A DNA stretch of 64,000 nucleotides from Pseudomonadota bacterium. GTDB taxonomy: Bacteria; Pseudomonadota; Gammaproteobacteria; Burkholderiales; Methylophilaceae. The stretch covers positions 186,001 through 250,000 of the forward strand of contig JAGVMP010000011.1 of NCBI GenBank assembly GCA_020053735.1. Direction: 5' to 3'. Position 1 is the first letter of the stretch. The number at the start of each line of letters is the position of its first letter. A program made the position numbers and the translations under genes. This document shows, piece by piece, positions 24,984 to 33,727 of this stretch. Below the pieces are notes generated by a model. That model made no database searches. It saw only the letters and a program-made list of their open reading frames with translations, and was not told where the DNA came from.

Positions 24984-27257
24984 TTAATTTGATATTAACG
25001 ATGCAGACAGGTTTTGATTGGAAATAAGCTCTGAAAGTTTTATAAAGTCACTAAAATCATTTCTTTTAACTCTATCTATATTTACATTACTATCTTTATT
25101 CACTAAATACTCATTGTTATTAAATATTACAATTCTTCCAGAATAATTTTTTTGACTACAACCAAAATCATACAAAGCTCTGAGTTTATTGTTTTCAATA
25201 GCTTCTGTAAGTGTGTTGCCCGACTTTGTATCCATTACTAAATACTTACCACATTTTAATTTAATAATATAATCTGGAAAGAAGTTATGTAAGACTTGAG
25301 ATGCATCATTATAAATAATACTGTAATTCGATTTTGGGGTTGTGCCATTTTTATACCAAAATAACACATCAGGATTATTATCAATATAATTTTCAAATTT
25401 TTGTTCTATATTTGATTTTGTATTTTGTAAATAATAATTATGAAAAACATTCTTTTTGAAACTTGAGGATAGTTTATGAGTTTTTTTATTAAAAAACTCT
25501 TTTAATGGTAAATTAAATATATATCTATTAACTTCTTTTTTGCTTGAAAGTTGTAATTCAAGTTTCTGTTTAATATTACTTAAAACATCAATAAATGATT
25601 TATCCTCAGTTATAAATGAGTTGTAAATATATATTTCATCTTGTTCATTTATCTGATTTAAACTAAAAATTGATTTATATAAAAAATAGACTGATTCAAG
25701 AATAGACTCTTTTAAGTGTGGTTTATATGAAGAATTAAAGAAATATTTTAAAATACTGATAAATTTATTATATAAATCATTACGAGTAGAACTTACTTTG
25801 GTGGATTCCTTTTCAACAACACCAAAACTATACTCAGAGTTAATGTCTTCTGAATTTATTTGTCCGATTGGAATTTTTGTTTCAAGAATAGGATTGAACC
25901 TTGAATTTTTAAGCAAAGAATTAATTGTTTCATCATTTTTTAATATTTCACAAATTGCTTTAATTTGTTCTGCCGATAGACCAGTTTTTTTATTATTGTC
26001 TAAATATTGACCAACTAAAGTAAAGCTATCAATATTAGTTTTTAGTTCAGATATAAAATTACCATAATTTAAATGTTCAAAGTCAATTACAGTATTAACT
26101 TCTTCTGAATCAGTATATAAATAAGCAACATCAATAATTTGATTGTTATAATGTTTCCCGTTAATCGTTCTTAATACTCTACCCAAAAGTTGTATATCAA
26201 AAGATTCAGAATTACTTGAAAACTCTCTGAGTTTTACTAATATATGTGCTCTCGGACAATCCCAACCTGTTGCAATTGCTTGTTTGAATATTAAGAATCT
26301 TTGCTTACCATTTATAATATCAGTATTATTAGACTTATCCTCTGATAACCAAACTGCAATATCATAATCACTAATTGAAGGATCACACTCCTTTATTATC
26401 CTTATAATATCTTTAGAGCTATTATTAATATCTAAATCACTTTTATTCGCTATTTGGATAAGAATTAAAGGCACTAAGTTATTTAGCTCAGGATTTTTAT
26501 TATATTCGGCTTGAATAATTTTTTGTTGATTAATTGCAGAATTAATTATTGCCGATGCATTTTTACTAGTTAAGGGGGTTTTTTCATTTTGACTATAAAC
26601 TTGATTAATAATAATTTCTTTTTTAATTAAACCTTCATCAATTACTTCTGTACTATTAATTATCAAAGAGTTATCAGAAACAATTTTTTTAGAAGTATTA
26701 GTTGCAGATACTTCAATTTTAATCTTGGGGTTAATGTAATCAAATATATTTAAACCAATTTCGGTATCTAAACCCTTATGTGATTCATCAATAATAAGCA
26801 AAATTGGAATATTATTACCGTTTGTATTATTAATAATGTTCTCAAAAGACAATGATGTTGAAGAATCATTATTAATGTGTGATTTCTTATTCCTAAGAGC
26901 ATTCAGTGATATAAATACAATATCGCCTTTAACTAAATTAAATTTACTTGAAATATCTTTATACTCATAGCACTTATAACCATTATAATTTTCAATTTTC
27001 TTTTTAGATTGCAAATGCAGATCACCATCAGCAATTGATAACCATATCGTTGCATATTCTCTTTTGTCTTTTAATAGCTCTGCTAATATTCTTGTTTTAC
27101 CAGAGCCAGTCGGAGATTGAATATAAATCTCTTTTTTAGAGTTTCCATTCATAATTTCATTAACATAAGAAATCAATCCATGATGCTTTAAATAGTTTGT
27201 TCTATCGGATTGTAAATTCCCATATAATATTTTTTCTTGAAAGTTTTTTAATAGCAT
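24984..27257 (-). CDS. res: Type III restriction enzyme, Res subunit
   Basis: A 757-residue helicase-nuclease. Superfamily 2 motifs: Walker A SPTGSGKT (48-55), DESH (157-160), SAT (184-186), GWDCPRA (331-337) and QLLGRVLR (356-363). The C-terminal nuclease has PD at about 661-662 and D-T-K at 676-678 (FFPDYIIK, then YLVMDTKSG), the PD-(D/E)xK plan of type III Res proteins. With Mod it cuts foreign DNA carrying unmodified head-to-head sites, driven by ATP. Somewhat shorter than many Res proteins (about 850-1000). It starts 7 bp after mod with an AGGA box, so they are one operon. All catalytic motifs are intact. Confidence 0.93.
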   Translation of the reverse strand: MLLKNFQEKILYGNLQSDRTNYLKHHGLISYVNEIMNGNSKKEIYIQSPTGSGKTRILAELLKDKREYATIWLSIADGDLHLQSKKKIENYNGYKCYEYKDISSKFNLVKGDIVFISLNALRNKKSHINNDSSTSLSFENIINNTNGNNIPILLIIDESHKGLDTEIGLNIFDYINPKIKIEVSATNTSKKIVSDNSLIINSTEVIDEGLIKKEIIINQVYSQNEKTPLTSKNASAIINSAINQQKIIQAEYNKNPELNNLVPLILIQIANKSDLDINNSSKDIIRIIKECDPSISDYDIAVWLSEDKSNNTDIINGKQRFLIFKQAIATGWDCPRAHILVKLREFSSNSESFDIQLLGRVLRTINGKHYNNQIIDVAYLYTDSEEVNTVIDFEHLNYGNFISELKTNIDSFTLVGQYLDNNKKTGLSAEQIKAICEILKNDETINSLLKNSRFNPILETKIPIGQINSEDINSEYSFGVVEKESTKVSSTRNDLYNKFISILKYFFNSSYKPHLKESILESVYFLYKSIFSLNQINEQDEIYIYNSFITEDKSFIDVLSNIKQKLELQLSSKKEVNRYIFNLPLKEFFNKKTHKLSSSFKKNVFHNYYLQNTKSNIEQKFENYIDNNPDVLFWYKNGTTPKSNYSIIYNDASQVLHNFFPDYIIKLKCGKYLVMDTKSGNTLTEAIENNKLRALYDFGCSQKNYSGRIVIFNNNEYLVNKDSNVNIDRVKRNDFSDFIKLSELISNQNLSASLISN

Positions 27258-27264
27258 AGAGTTC

Positions 27265-29004
27265 CTATTTGTTTTTATTATTATTCATTTCTTTTAATGC
27301 AATTTCATAGTTTTCAATAAGTTTTTTTGGCAAATATTTAATTTCTATTTCACTGGAACTAAGAGTATTTATGACATCTTCAGTTAAAGATTCACTAATA
27401 CTATAAAAATAAAATATTTTCTTATTTCCAGAATTGTTAATAATATTTTTCAATGTTGTTATATCATTATTATTGTGAATTAAATAAATATCGCAATCTA
27501 ACTTTCGCAAATGTAAATATTCGTTATTGTTATTTACATTATTAAAACTATTTTCTAATAACATTACCAATTCACTTGCATAGTTCCTAATGTTAATTTG
27601 AAATCTTTCAGAAATATTATTTGGTTTTAAGTAATAAATATTATCTTGATTTTTATTACTTTTTAAGAGGCGATTGTATGTAATATTTTCACAAATACTA
27701 TTTTCATTATTTGTACATAAAATGAATTGTCTATTTCCATTATCTTCAGCATTTAAATTCATTACAGCTTGCCCTGTAGTTCCTGAACCAGCAAAAAAAT
27801 CAAGTATGAGAGCATCATTTTTTGGATATAACGATATTAGTAGTTTTATATAATCAACAGGTTTTGGATAATCAAAATCTATCCCTAGATCATTTTTTAA
27901 TTTTTTCCCTGCTGTTTCTGTTAACAAATCAACACCAGTATTATCAGCATAAATTAATGTATTAAGCTTTTGATTAAAATCTCTTTCTTTTTCATATATT
28001 GAATTTTCACAAAAAAGTAAGTTACCATCCATGAACATTTTTTCAACTGTTTCTTTTGTATATGTGACTTCATTAGGATTTCCTGTTTTTTTATGTATAG
28101 GTCTAAATAATGTATACCCATTATTGATTAGCCCCATATCTCTTTCATAAAATATATTATCTATTTCGTTGTACTCATTTTTGATAATTAAGTCATTGGT
28201 ATCTTGCTTATAATAAATACTAAAACATCTATGTTTCTTTTTAGGCGAAGAAATTTCTTTATTTTCATTTGTACCAATAATTTGTCTTTTAGCTTTTTTA
28301 TAGCTTCCAAAATTATCTGTGTATATAGTTCTTTTATCTGACATACTATTTATTGGAGAATTAAATTCAAAAATATTCTTTTTAAAAGAAGATTTATCTT
28401 TAGCATACACAAGACAATACTCATGATTTTGAGCCAAAAATGCACTGTTCTTTCTTCCTTTTGGATTATTCTCAACACATATCATATTAATAAAATTATC
28501 ATCAGTGAATATTTCATCACAAAGTAATTTTAATTGTGCGAATTCATTATTATCAATACTTATAAATATAACCCCATTTTTAGCCATTAATTCTTTTGCA
28601 AGTGATAATCTCTTTCCAATAAAAGATAACCATTTACTGTGTCTAAATAAGTCATTTTTATCTACTTTTTTATCGTTATATATCCAGCCATCTTCACCTG
28701 TGTTATAAGGTGGATCTATATAGATGACATTGACCATTTCTTTATGTGTTAAATTTAAAGATAATAAAGCTTCTAAATTATCAGCCTCTATCAATAAATG
28801 ATTAATCTTATTTATGTCATATTTAAAATTATCTTTTTTTGTTTCATCAATAGTTAAAATAGGTAATTTATTTTTATATTTTTCTTCGATATTTTCAGAA
28901 TGATTTTCCCACACAAGACCATATTTTTTTCTTTGCTGTAATTCATAAATTATTTTATGTAATTCATCAGTATTTTTATCTTTTAAGCTATCAAATGTAA
29001 ACAT
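27265..29004 (-). CDS. mod: Type III DNA methyltransferase, Mod subunit
   Basis: A 579-residue adenine-N6 methyltransferase of the beta class: the catalytic DPPY (97-100, VIYIDPPYNTGEDGW) comes before the SAM-binding FAGSG (near 404-408, LDFFAGSGTTGQAV). The roughly 190 residues between should hold the target recognition domain. It recognises and methylates one strand of the site and is required for cutting by Res. An AAGGAT box precedes ATG 29004. No simple-sequence repeat tract of the kind that makes many mod genes phase-variable is visible. The site specificity cannot be read from sequence. Confidence 0.94.
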   Translation of the reverse strand: MFTFDSLKDKNTDELHKIIYELQQRKKYGLVWENHSENIEEKYKNKLPILTIDETKKDNFKYDINKINHLLIEADNLEALLSLNLTHKEMVNVIYIDPPYNTGEDGWIYNDKKVDKNDLFRHSKWLSFIGKRLSLAKELMAKNGVIFISIDNNEFAQLKLLCDEIFTDDNFINMICVENNPKGRKNSAFLAQNHEYCLVYAKDKSSFKKNIFEFNSPINSMSDKRTIYTDNFGSYKKAKRQIIGTNENKEISSPKKKHRCFSIYYKQDTNDLIIKNEYNEIDNIFYERDMGLINNGYTLFRPIHKKTGNPNEVTYTKETVEKMFMDGNLLFCENSIYEKERDFNQKLNTLIYADNTGVDLLTETAGKKLKNDLGIDFDYPKPVDYIKLLISLYPKNDALILDFFAGSGTTGQAVMNLNAEDNGNRQFILCTNNENSICENITYNRLLKSNKNQDNIYYLKPNNISERFQINIRNYASELVMLLENSFNNVNNNNEYLHLRKLDCDIYLIHNNNDITTLKNIINNSGNKKIFYFYSISESLTEDVINTLSSSEIEIKYLPKKLIENYEIALKEMNNNKNK

Positions 29005-29203
29005 TGTAATTATCCTTATTATTTTTATTTAAGGAATCAATTAAACAATGTCAAATTTATTTATATAGTTCAGTAATCTTAATTATTAATATTTATTTAA
29101 ACTAATATTATTCAGCTTTAATTACTGATATTGTTTTTATATTCCTATATTAAATATACGAAATTAAAACAATAAATCAATATTTTATGTATATTTATTT
29201 AAT

Positions 29204-29251
29204 ATTTATTTGACAATAAATGTATATATTTTATTGACTTTTCAAATAAAT
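29204..29251. promoter_or_regulatory. Nested palindrome, putative operator between mod and the RHH-like gene
   Basis: Outer arms ATTTATTTGA (29204-29213) and TCAAATAAAT (29242-29251) are perfect inverted repeats. Inside them CAATAAA (29214-29220) and TTTATTG (29230-29236) form a second perfect pair. A TTGACA box (29210-29215) overlaps. Its place in the divergent gap, next to a small DNA-binding-like gene, suggests a regulator site controlling mod and/or the regulator. Confidence 0.55.
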
Positions 29252-29288
29252 CTATTAGGAGTTAAATAAATGATTTAATGGATAATTT

Positions 29289-29468
29289 ATGACAACAAAT
29301 AGAAAGAAAAAGAAAAGTTTAAAATTAATTAATGATGCAAGAATAATTTTAGAAATTGAAAGTGAAGTGAAAGGTCAATTAGAGGATGTGGCAAATAAGC
29401 AGGTCACAACTTTGTCAAATCTATTACGATTAATTATTAAAAACTATTTAAAGAAAAATTCTAAATAA
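29289..29468 (+). CDS. Small ribbon-helix-helix-like protein (59 residues)
   Basis: From ATG 29289 the product begins MTTNRKKKKSLKLINDARI and ends LRLIIKNYLKKNSK. A basic N-terminus, a short strand-like segment and two helices (VKGQLEDVANKQ and TLSNLLRLIIKNYL) fit a CopG/Arc-type ribbon-helix-helix fold. It is divergent from mod with a nested palindrome between them, so it may act as the control protein of the R-M operon, a role usually taken by HTH C-proteins. An antitoxin-like role is possible, but no toxin partner is next to it. Confidence 0.6.
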   Translation: MTTNRKKKKSLKLINDARIILEIESEVKGQLEDVANKQVTTLSNLLRLIIKNYLKKNSK

Positions 29469-29535
29469 TATGAATATCTAAATTGATTATTTTTATATTA
29501 CAATCAGGAAACTTTATTTATTAAGGAAAAAATAA

Positions 29536-29862
29536 ATGACAACTGATATTCAACAAATTGAAATTCAAATAGCTGAATTACAGCAAAAGAAAGAAACACT
29601 ATTGAAAGAGCAGAGAACTACTAAACTGAAAGAAGCAAAAGAAATTATTAAACAGTTTGGATTTACTGCTAATGAGTTGGGAATAACACCTAAACCGAAC
29701 AAGAAAGCTTCAGGAACGGTTAAAACTACACTTGAAGCAAAGTATATTCATCCTACGGATAAAACTCTTACATGGCATGGTGGGCAAGGTCGCAAACCTC
29801 AATGGGTTAAAGACTTTCTCGCAGGTGGTGGTGGATTAGTTGATTTGGAAATAAAGAAATAA
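29536..29862 (+). CDS. H-NS family nucleoid protein encoded on the element
   Basis: A 108-residue protein with a heptad-rich N-terminal coiled coil (QIEIQIAELQQKKETLLKEQ) for dimerisation, a flexible linker, and a C-terminal DNA-binding motif TLTWHGGQGRKPQWVKDFL (residues 77-95), the variant TWxGxGRxPxW motif of betaproteobacterial H-NS proteins. Such proteins bind AT-rich DNA and silence it. Here it would coat the very AT-rich element. Mobile-element copies are known on plasmids and ICEs as 'stealth' factors; that role is inferred here. A good AAGGA box precedes ATG 29536. Confidence 0.9.
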   Translation: MTTDIQQIEIQIAELQQKKETLLKEQRTTKLKEAKEIIKQFGFTANELGITPKPNKKASGTVKTTLEAKYIHPTDKTLTWHGGQGRKPQWVKDFLAGGGGLVDLEIKK

Positions 29863-29903
29863 AGAATGTCTTTATAATTAAACTTTACGATTGAAATAAC
29901 TTT

Positions 29904-30317
29904 ATGATAATAAGAAAATGGTTTAAATACTTTATAGAGAAAGTCTTTTTCAATAGATTAGCAGCACTGTTGTTTTGTGCGACTATTTCAATAATTTCTT
30001 ATGCTCTTGAATATGTATTCAGTATTGAAAACCTATTTTCTTCATCTGGGGCAATCTTTACTCTTGCAGGTATTTTTCTAAATATTAAACTCACAGCTCA
30101 TTATCATCTTAAACTTCCAAATGGTGAGCCTCTTGGTGTGGATAGTAAATATGCAATGATTTCTGGTGAGGGTGTTTTTGGTGGAAGCGAAAACAAGGAT
30201 GAAAAAGAAAAGAAAGTTAAAGAAGTTGAGAGTGATGAAGTTTGGGGTGCTTCTCTAATGGTTTTTGGAACATTGATTTGGGGTTATGGCTCATATTTAA
30301 TTAAATTAATAAATTAA
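29904..30317 (+). CDS. Small membrane protein of unknown function
   Basis: A 137-residue protein. Hydrophobic segments at about 18-38 (LAALLFCATISIISYALEYVF), 49-62 and 116-134 (LMVFGTLIWGYGSYLIKLI) suggest two or three membrane spans. A charged stretch (ENKDEKEKKVKEVESDE) lies between the last two. No family is recognised. It follows the H-NS-like gene by 41 bp. It could be cargo with a defence role or simply a passenger. Confidence 0.6.
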   Translation: MIIRKWFKYFIEKVFFNRLAALLFCATISIISYALEYVFSIENLFSSSGAIFTLAGIFLNIKLTAHYHLKLPNGEPLGVDSKYAMISGEGVFGGSENKDEKEKKVKEVESDEVWGASLMVFGTLIWGYGSYLIKLIN

Positions 30318-30331
30318 ACAAATTTTTTATA

Positions 30332-31159
30332 CTAACGATTAAGCCAACCTTTAGGAACACTACTGTATTGAACAACACGACCATCTTCAATTAGATACCA
30401 TATTGTTTCACCATCTTTTTCCCATACAGCAGTGCATTTATTTGTTTGATTACATTCTGCAAGTTCAGGTTTAGATTTATCGCAAACTGAATTTTCAGTT
30501 AAACAATTTCCATACATTTCAGTAGTATTTAATTTAAAGCCATTAGTGTGCAATTTCCCTGTTTTGATTAAAATTGGTTTTAATGTTTTTGGAGCAGGAT
30601 TCCAACCAAGACTTATCACTTTTTTGCGAATATCTTCATAAATACCAGTTTGAGGTGGTGGGCTTTCTGTTTCACATTTACCTTTACTACAGACGGTTAA
30701 ACTTCCATCATTGTTTTGAGATAAATATTGACCATCAGTATTTATGCTATTAGCCTTTTTCCAATCAATAATATAGAAATTATTAATTGAATTCTTAGCA
30801 TCAAACACACAATTTTTATAATAACTGCTGTTTATATCTGAGATGAAATTTGGGGAAAAGTCTTGAGGTTGTAAAACTTCATAAACATATTTAACTGATC
30901 TAGCAATAAAAACCTGACTTTCCTTTTTCTTTAAATTTTGATTTGCCATTTTTCTATTAACATAATCTACAGCACCTTTTTGTGATTTATATTTCACATC
31001 TGAATACTGACCAGAATAAGCTTCAATTGAATACTCAATTATCATAGCTCTTACACCACATTCACCTCTATTTCTATTTTCTTCATCAGTAAATGCATTT
31101 GCTTGAGAGCTAAATACAATTGCCATAAAAAGTAATAACGACTTAATAAGTGATGTCAT
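30332..31159 (-). CDS. Exported protein of unknown function
   Basis: A 275-residue protein with a clear signal peptide (MTSLIKSLLLFMAIVFSSQANA). The mature part has scattered cysteines (ECGVRAM, NCVFDA, VCSKGKCETE, GNCLTENSVCDKS, ECNQTNKCTAVW), which suggests disulfides in the periplasm. The C-terminus (GETIWYLIEDGRVVQYSS) is strand-rich. No family is recognised. It is convergent with the small membrane protein gene. The composition is like the rest of the element, so it came with it. Confidence 0.65.
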   Translation of the reverse strand: MTSLIKSLLLFMAIVFSSQANAFTDEENRNRGECGVRAMIIEYSIEAYSGQYSDVKYKSQKGAVDYVNRKMANQNLKKKESQVFIARSVKYVYEVLQPQDFSPNFISDINSSYYKNCVFDAKNSINNFYIIDWKKANSINTDGQYLSQNNDGSLTVCSKGKCETESPPPQTGIYEDIRKKVISLGWNPAPKTLKPILIKTGKLHTNGFKLNTTEMYGNCLTENSVCDKSKPELAECNQTNKCTAVWEKDGETIWYLIEDGRVVQYSSVPKGWLNR

Positions 31160-31254
31160 ATGTTTTTCACTGAGTTGATTTAATATTTTGTAGAGCTATT
31201 GTTTGTAATAATATCTTGTTATGTGCGATATTTTCATAATCTCAACAATCCATA

Positions 31255-31288
31255 AGAAAAAAGCCCTATCAATTTAATGATAGAGCTT
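31255..31288 (-). terminator. Leftward terminator just inside the right end of the element
   Basis: On the minus strand AAGCTCTATCA-TTAAAT-TGATAGGGCTT (one mismatch in 11 bp) is followed by TTTTTT. It faces transcription entering from the molybdoenzyme gene outside the element, 27 bp inside the right inverted repeat. It would replace the terminator split by the insertion. Confidence 0.75.
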
Positions 31289-31314
31289 CTTAATTTAAAA
31301 TCACCCACTTAATT

Positions 31315-31339
31315 TCAACACCTTTACTGAACGGCTTGC
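31315..31339 (-). repeat. Right terminal inverted repeat
   Basis: 25 bp, the exact reverse complement of 23080-23104; followed on the outside by TTATTTA and GCTGGCTTTT. Confidence 0.92.
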
Positions 31340-31346
31340 TTATTTA

Positions 31347-31356
31347 GCTGGCTTTT
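31347..31356. other. Right half of the split terminator
   Basis: GCTGGCTTTT, the complement of AAAAGCCAGC at 23063-23072. It lies 18 bp beyond the stop of the molybdoenzyme gene, which reads towards it, so it was that gene's own terminator before the insertion. Confidence 0.8.
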
Positions 31357-31374
31357 AAAAACTAACTAACTATA

Positions 31375-33516
31375 TTACCCCAGTACCACTTCCACCAAAT
31401 TATCACTAAACGTCGTCGAATGCCCCATATCCCCAAACTCAGCCGCACTAATACAATTAACAGTACCCTTATTCAACTGCCGCCAATAACCTAACGTCGC
31501 GACCACAATGCCGGGGTTTACATCTTTGGTGATGCGAGCATCGCCTTCAAACGCGCCACGGTCGTTAAACACTTTAACCTTTACGCCTTCTAAAATACCC
31601 CGAGTTGCGGCATCTAGCGGGTTAATCAGCACAAATTGCTCGCCTTGGTCTTTGATTTTCTCCGCCACGTTGGCATAGCAGCTATTTAAAAAACCGTGGC
31701 TTTTGGGCGAGATAATACTTAATGGATATTTTTTCGCTAATTCTGGATTGCTTTCCATACTTTCACGATTCGCGACGTAATCGGGTAACGCATCTAAATC
31801 CTCACCTGGCTGAAAGCCTTCATACATTTGGCGGAACGGCCCTGCAACAAAGTTTTTAGCGCCTTCTACCAAGAACATGCATTTACCTGTTGGCGTGGGG
31901 AAGTTGCCGTTTTTATGTGGCGCGCGGTCATCCTTGGTGCCTACTTTCAACTTGGCAAAGCCATGCTCGCGCATATAGGCTAAATCATAACCATCGCAGG
32001 CTGGCGCATCCCAAGCCACGTAGTTTTCCAGGCATTCGCTGTCAGACCATTTGAAGTTATCTTCTTGAAAGCCCAAGCGTTTTGCCAGCTCCCTAAAAAT
32101 ATCATTATTGGGTTTTGCTTCGCCCGGTGGGTCGATGCATTTGGCGTTGTAGGTAAGATACAAATGTCCCCAGCTTAAAATCATGTCTTCCATCTCCGCG
32201 CCCATTGCGGCTGGCAGCACAATATCTGCATAGGCGGCGGTGTCAGTAATAAAGTGATCAGCCACTACGGTAAATAAATCTTCGCGCATTAGGCCCTTTA
32301 CAATTTTATCGGTTTCGGGTGATTGCGTAACTGGGTTGGTGTTCCACACCATCAGCGATTTAATCGGCGTTTTCAGCTTGATTTCACCCAGCAAAACGCG
32401 ACCAAGTTGCAGAATATTGGCTACTTGTGTGCCCTCGGGGATTAAATCGGGACGCGAAATCACATCAAAACGGTAAGGGTGCTCCCACACCGGGAACTGT
32501 AAAATGCCACCCCCTACATGGCGCCAAGCGCCGATAAGCGCAGGCAAACAGGTCACTGCGCGAATAGCCTGACTGCCACCATAATTGCGCTCTAGCGCCA
32601 CGCCAATACGAATGGCCGCTGGCGCTGTGGTAGCGTATTCGCGCGCAAATTTGCGGATGTCATCCGCAGGAATACCGGTGATTTTCTCTGCCCATTCTGG
32701 TGTGCGGGTTTTAGCACGTGCCGCCAGTTCCTTAAAGCCTACCGTGTAGTTATCAATGTAATCTTGGTCTTGCAAACCTTCTTCAATAATCACGTGCATC
32801 ATCGCCATGGCCAGTGCGCCATCGGTTCCTGGTTTTGGCGCAATATGCCAATCGGCCTCTTTCGCGGTTTTAGAAGCGTAAGAGTCCACCACCACCACTT
32901 TGACGCCTTTTTTCTGTGCCTCATGAATAATGTGCCAGTGATGTAAATTGGTAGAAACCGAATTGGATGCCCACACCACGATATATTTCGAATGAATAAA
33001 GCTTTCAGGGTCTACACCAGCAGTCGGCCCCACAGTCAATAACCATGCGGTACACGAGCCTTCGCCGCAAAATGTGCGTTCGGTTACCGTCGCGCCAAGA
33101 CGGTTAAAAAAGGCATCGCCGCCGTTAAGTCCATGCACCAAACCTTGGTTGCCCAAGTAACTGGCGGGCATAATCGCTTGCGCGCCATCGGTTTTAATAA
33201 TCGCCTGCCATTTGTCCACAATCGTGCTTAAAGCTTCATCCCAACTAATGCGCTGAAACTGCTTGCTGCCTTTGGGGCCAACGCGTTTCATCGGGTAAAG
33301 CAAGCGATCTGGGTGATAATGCCGTTTTTCATAATCTTTGAGCTTGACGCACAAACCACCGCGCGTCATTGGGTGTTCAGTATTGCCTGTGACTTTTAAC
33401 AAAGTGCCATCTTTTACATGAAATACCATGCTGCAGGTATCGGGGCAATCATGCGGACAGCCACCGTGGTGGGTAGTCGTAATATTTTTTTGGTCAAGGT
33501 CAACAGGCTTATTCAT
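31375..33516 (-). CDS. Molybdopterin oxidoreductase (DMSO reductase superfamily)
   Basis: About 713 residues. The N-terminal iron-sulfur motif GGCPHDCPDTCSM plus GGLCVKLKDY gives the four Cys of a [4Fe-4S] cluster, followed by the molybdopterin-binding regions (NTNPVTQSPETDKIVKGL, VVADHFITDTAAYADIVLPAA) and a C-terminal cofactor domain. No Tat signal is present, so it acts in the cytoplasm. The substrate is not evident; formate, polysulfide or S/N-oxide are family options. A GGAG box nine bases before ATG 33516 supports this start over a GTG 15 bp upstream. It is divergent from a cytochrome b and a sulfite-oxidase-like gene. Confidence 0.9.
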   Translation of the reverse strand: MNKPVDLDQKNITTTHHGGCPHDCPDTCSMVFHVKDGTLLKVTGNTEHPMTRGGLCVKLKDYEKRHYHPDRLLYPMKRVGPKGSKQFQRISWDEALSTIVDKWQAIIKTDGAQAIMPASYLGNQGLVHGLNGGDAFFNRLGATVTERTFCGEGSCTAWLLTVGPTAGVDPESFIHSKYIVVWASNSVSTNLHHWHIIHEAQKKGVKVVVVDSYASKTAKEADWHIAPKPGTDGALAMAMMHVIIEEGLQDQDYIDNYTVGFKELAARAKTRTPEWAEKITGIPADDIRKFAREYATTAPAAIRIGVALERNYGGSQAIRAVTCLPALIGAWRHVGGGILQFPVWEHPYRFDVISRPDLIPEGTQVANILQLGRVLLGEIKLKTPIKSLMVWNTNPVTQSPETDKIVKGLMREDLFTVVADHFITDTAAYADIVLPAAMGAEMEDMILSWGHLYLTYNAKCIDPPGEAKPNNDIFRELAKRLGFQEDNFKWSDSECLENYVAWDAPACDGYDLAYMREHGFAKLKVGTKDDRAPHKNGNFPTPTGKCMFLVEGAKNFVAGPFRQMYEGFQPGEDLDALPDYVANRESMESNPELAKKYPLSIISPKSHGFLNSCYANVAEKIKDQGEQFVLINPLDAATRGILEGVKVKVFNDRGAFEGDARITKDVNPGIVVATLGYWRQLNKGTVNCISAAEFGDMGHSTTFSDNLVEVVLG

Positions 33517-33727
33517 TTTAAAAATCTCCACAATTTAATTGTTATTTTAAAATTAGACTTAATTCTTGAACTATATACCTACTTGTATAGCCTCGCAATT
33601 GTCTTGATGCCACTGCAAAAAAATAACTAAAACTGCAACATGATTAAGGTATATTGGAAATTAAAAAAACGTTAAGATGCAAGCGTTGGTTATGATTTTT
33701 TATACTTACTTTAAGTTGAGATAATAC

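Larger units (their letters stand above)
23080..31339. mobile_element. 8.26-kb transposon-like element carrying a type III R-M system
   Basis: The element is bounded by perfect 25-bp terminal inverted repeats (23080-23104 and 31315-31339, starting GCAAGCCGTTCAG at the outer end) and by a direct repeat of the target. Everything inside is far more AT-rich than the flanks. Contents in order are a DDE-type transposase gene, res and mod (leftward), then rightward a ribbon-helix-helix-like gene, an H-NS-like gene and a small membrane-protein gene, and a leftward exported-protein gene. There is no tyrosine or serine recombinase, no tRNA target, and no phage or conjugation genes. Intact ends and target repeat argue for recent insertion as one unit. 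Confidence 0.85.

Noticed and set aside
27265-29004. mod as a phase-variable methyltransferase
   Set aside because: No tetranucleotide or longer simple repeat tract is visible in the gene or its leader; only ordinary AT-rich runs.
23080-31339. The low-GC island as a prophage or integrative conjugative element
   Set aside because: No integrase, tRNA target, structural, replication or transfer genes; perfect short inverted repeats and target repeat indicate a transposon.
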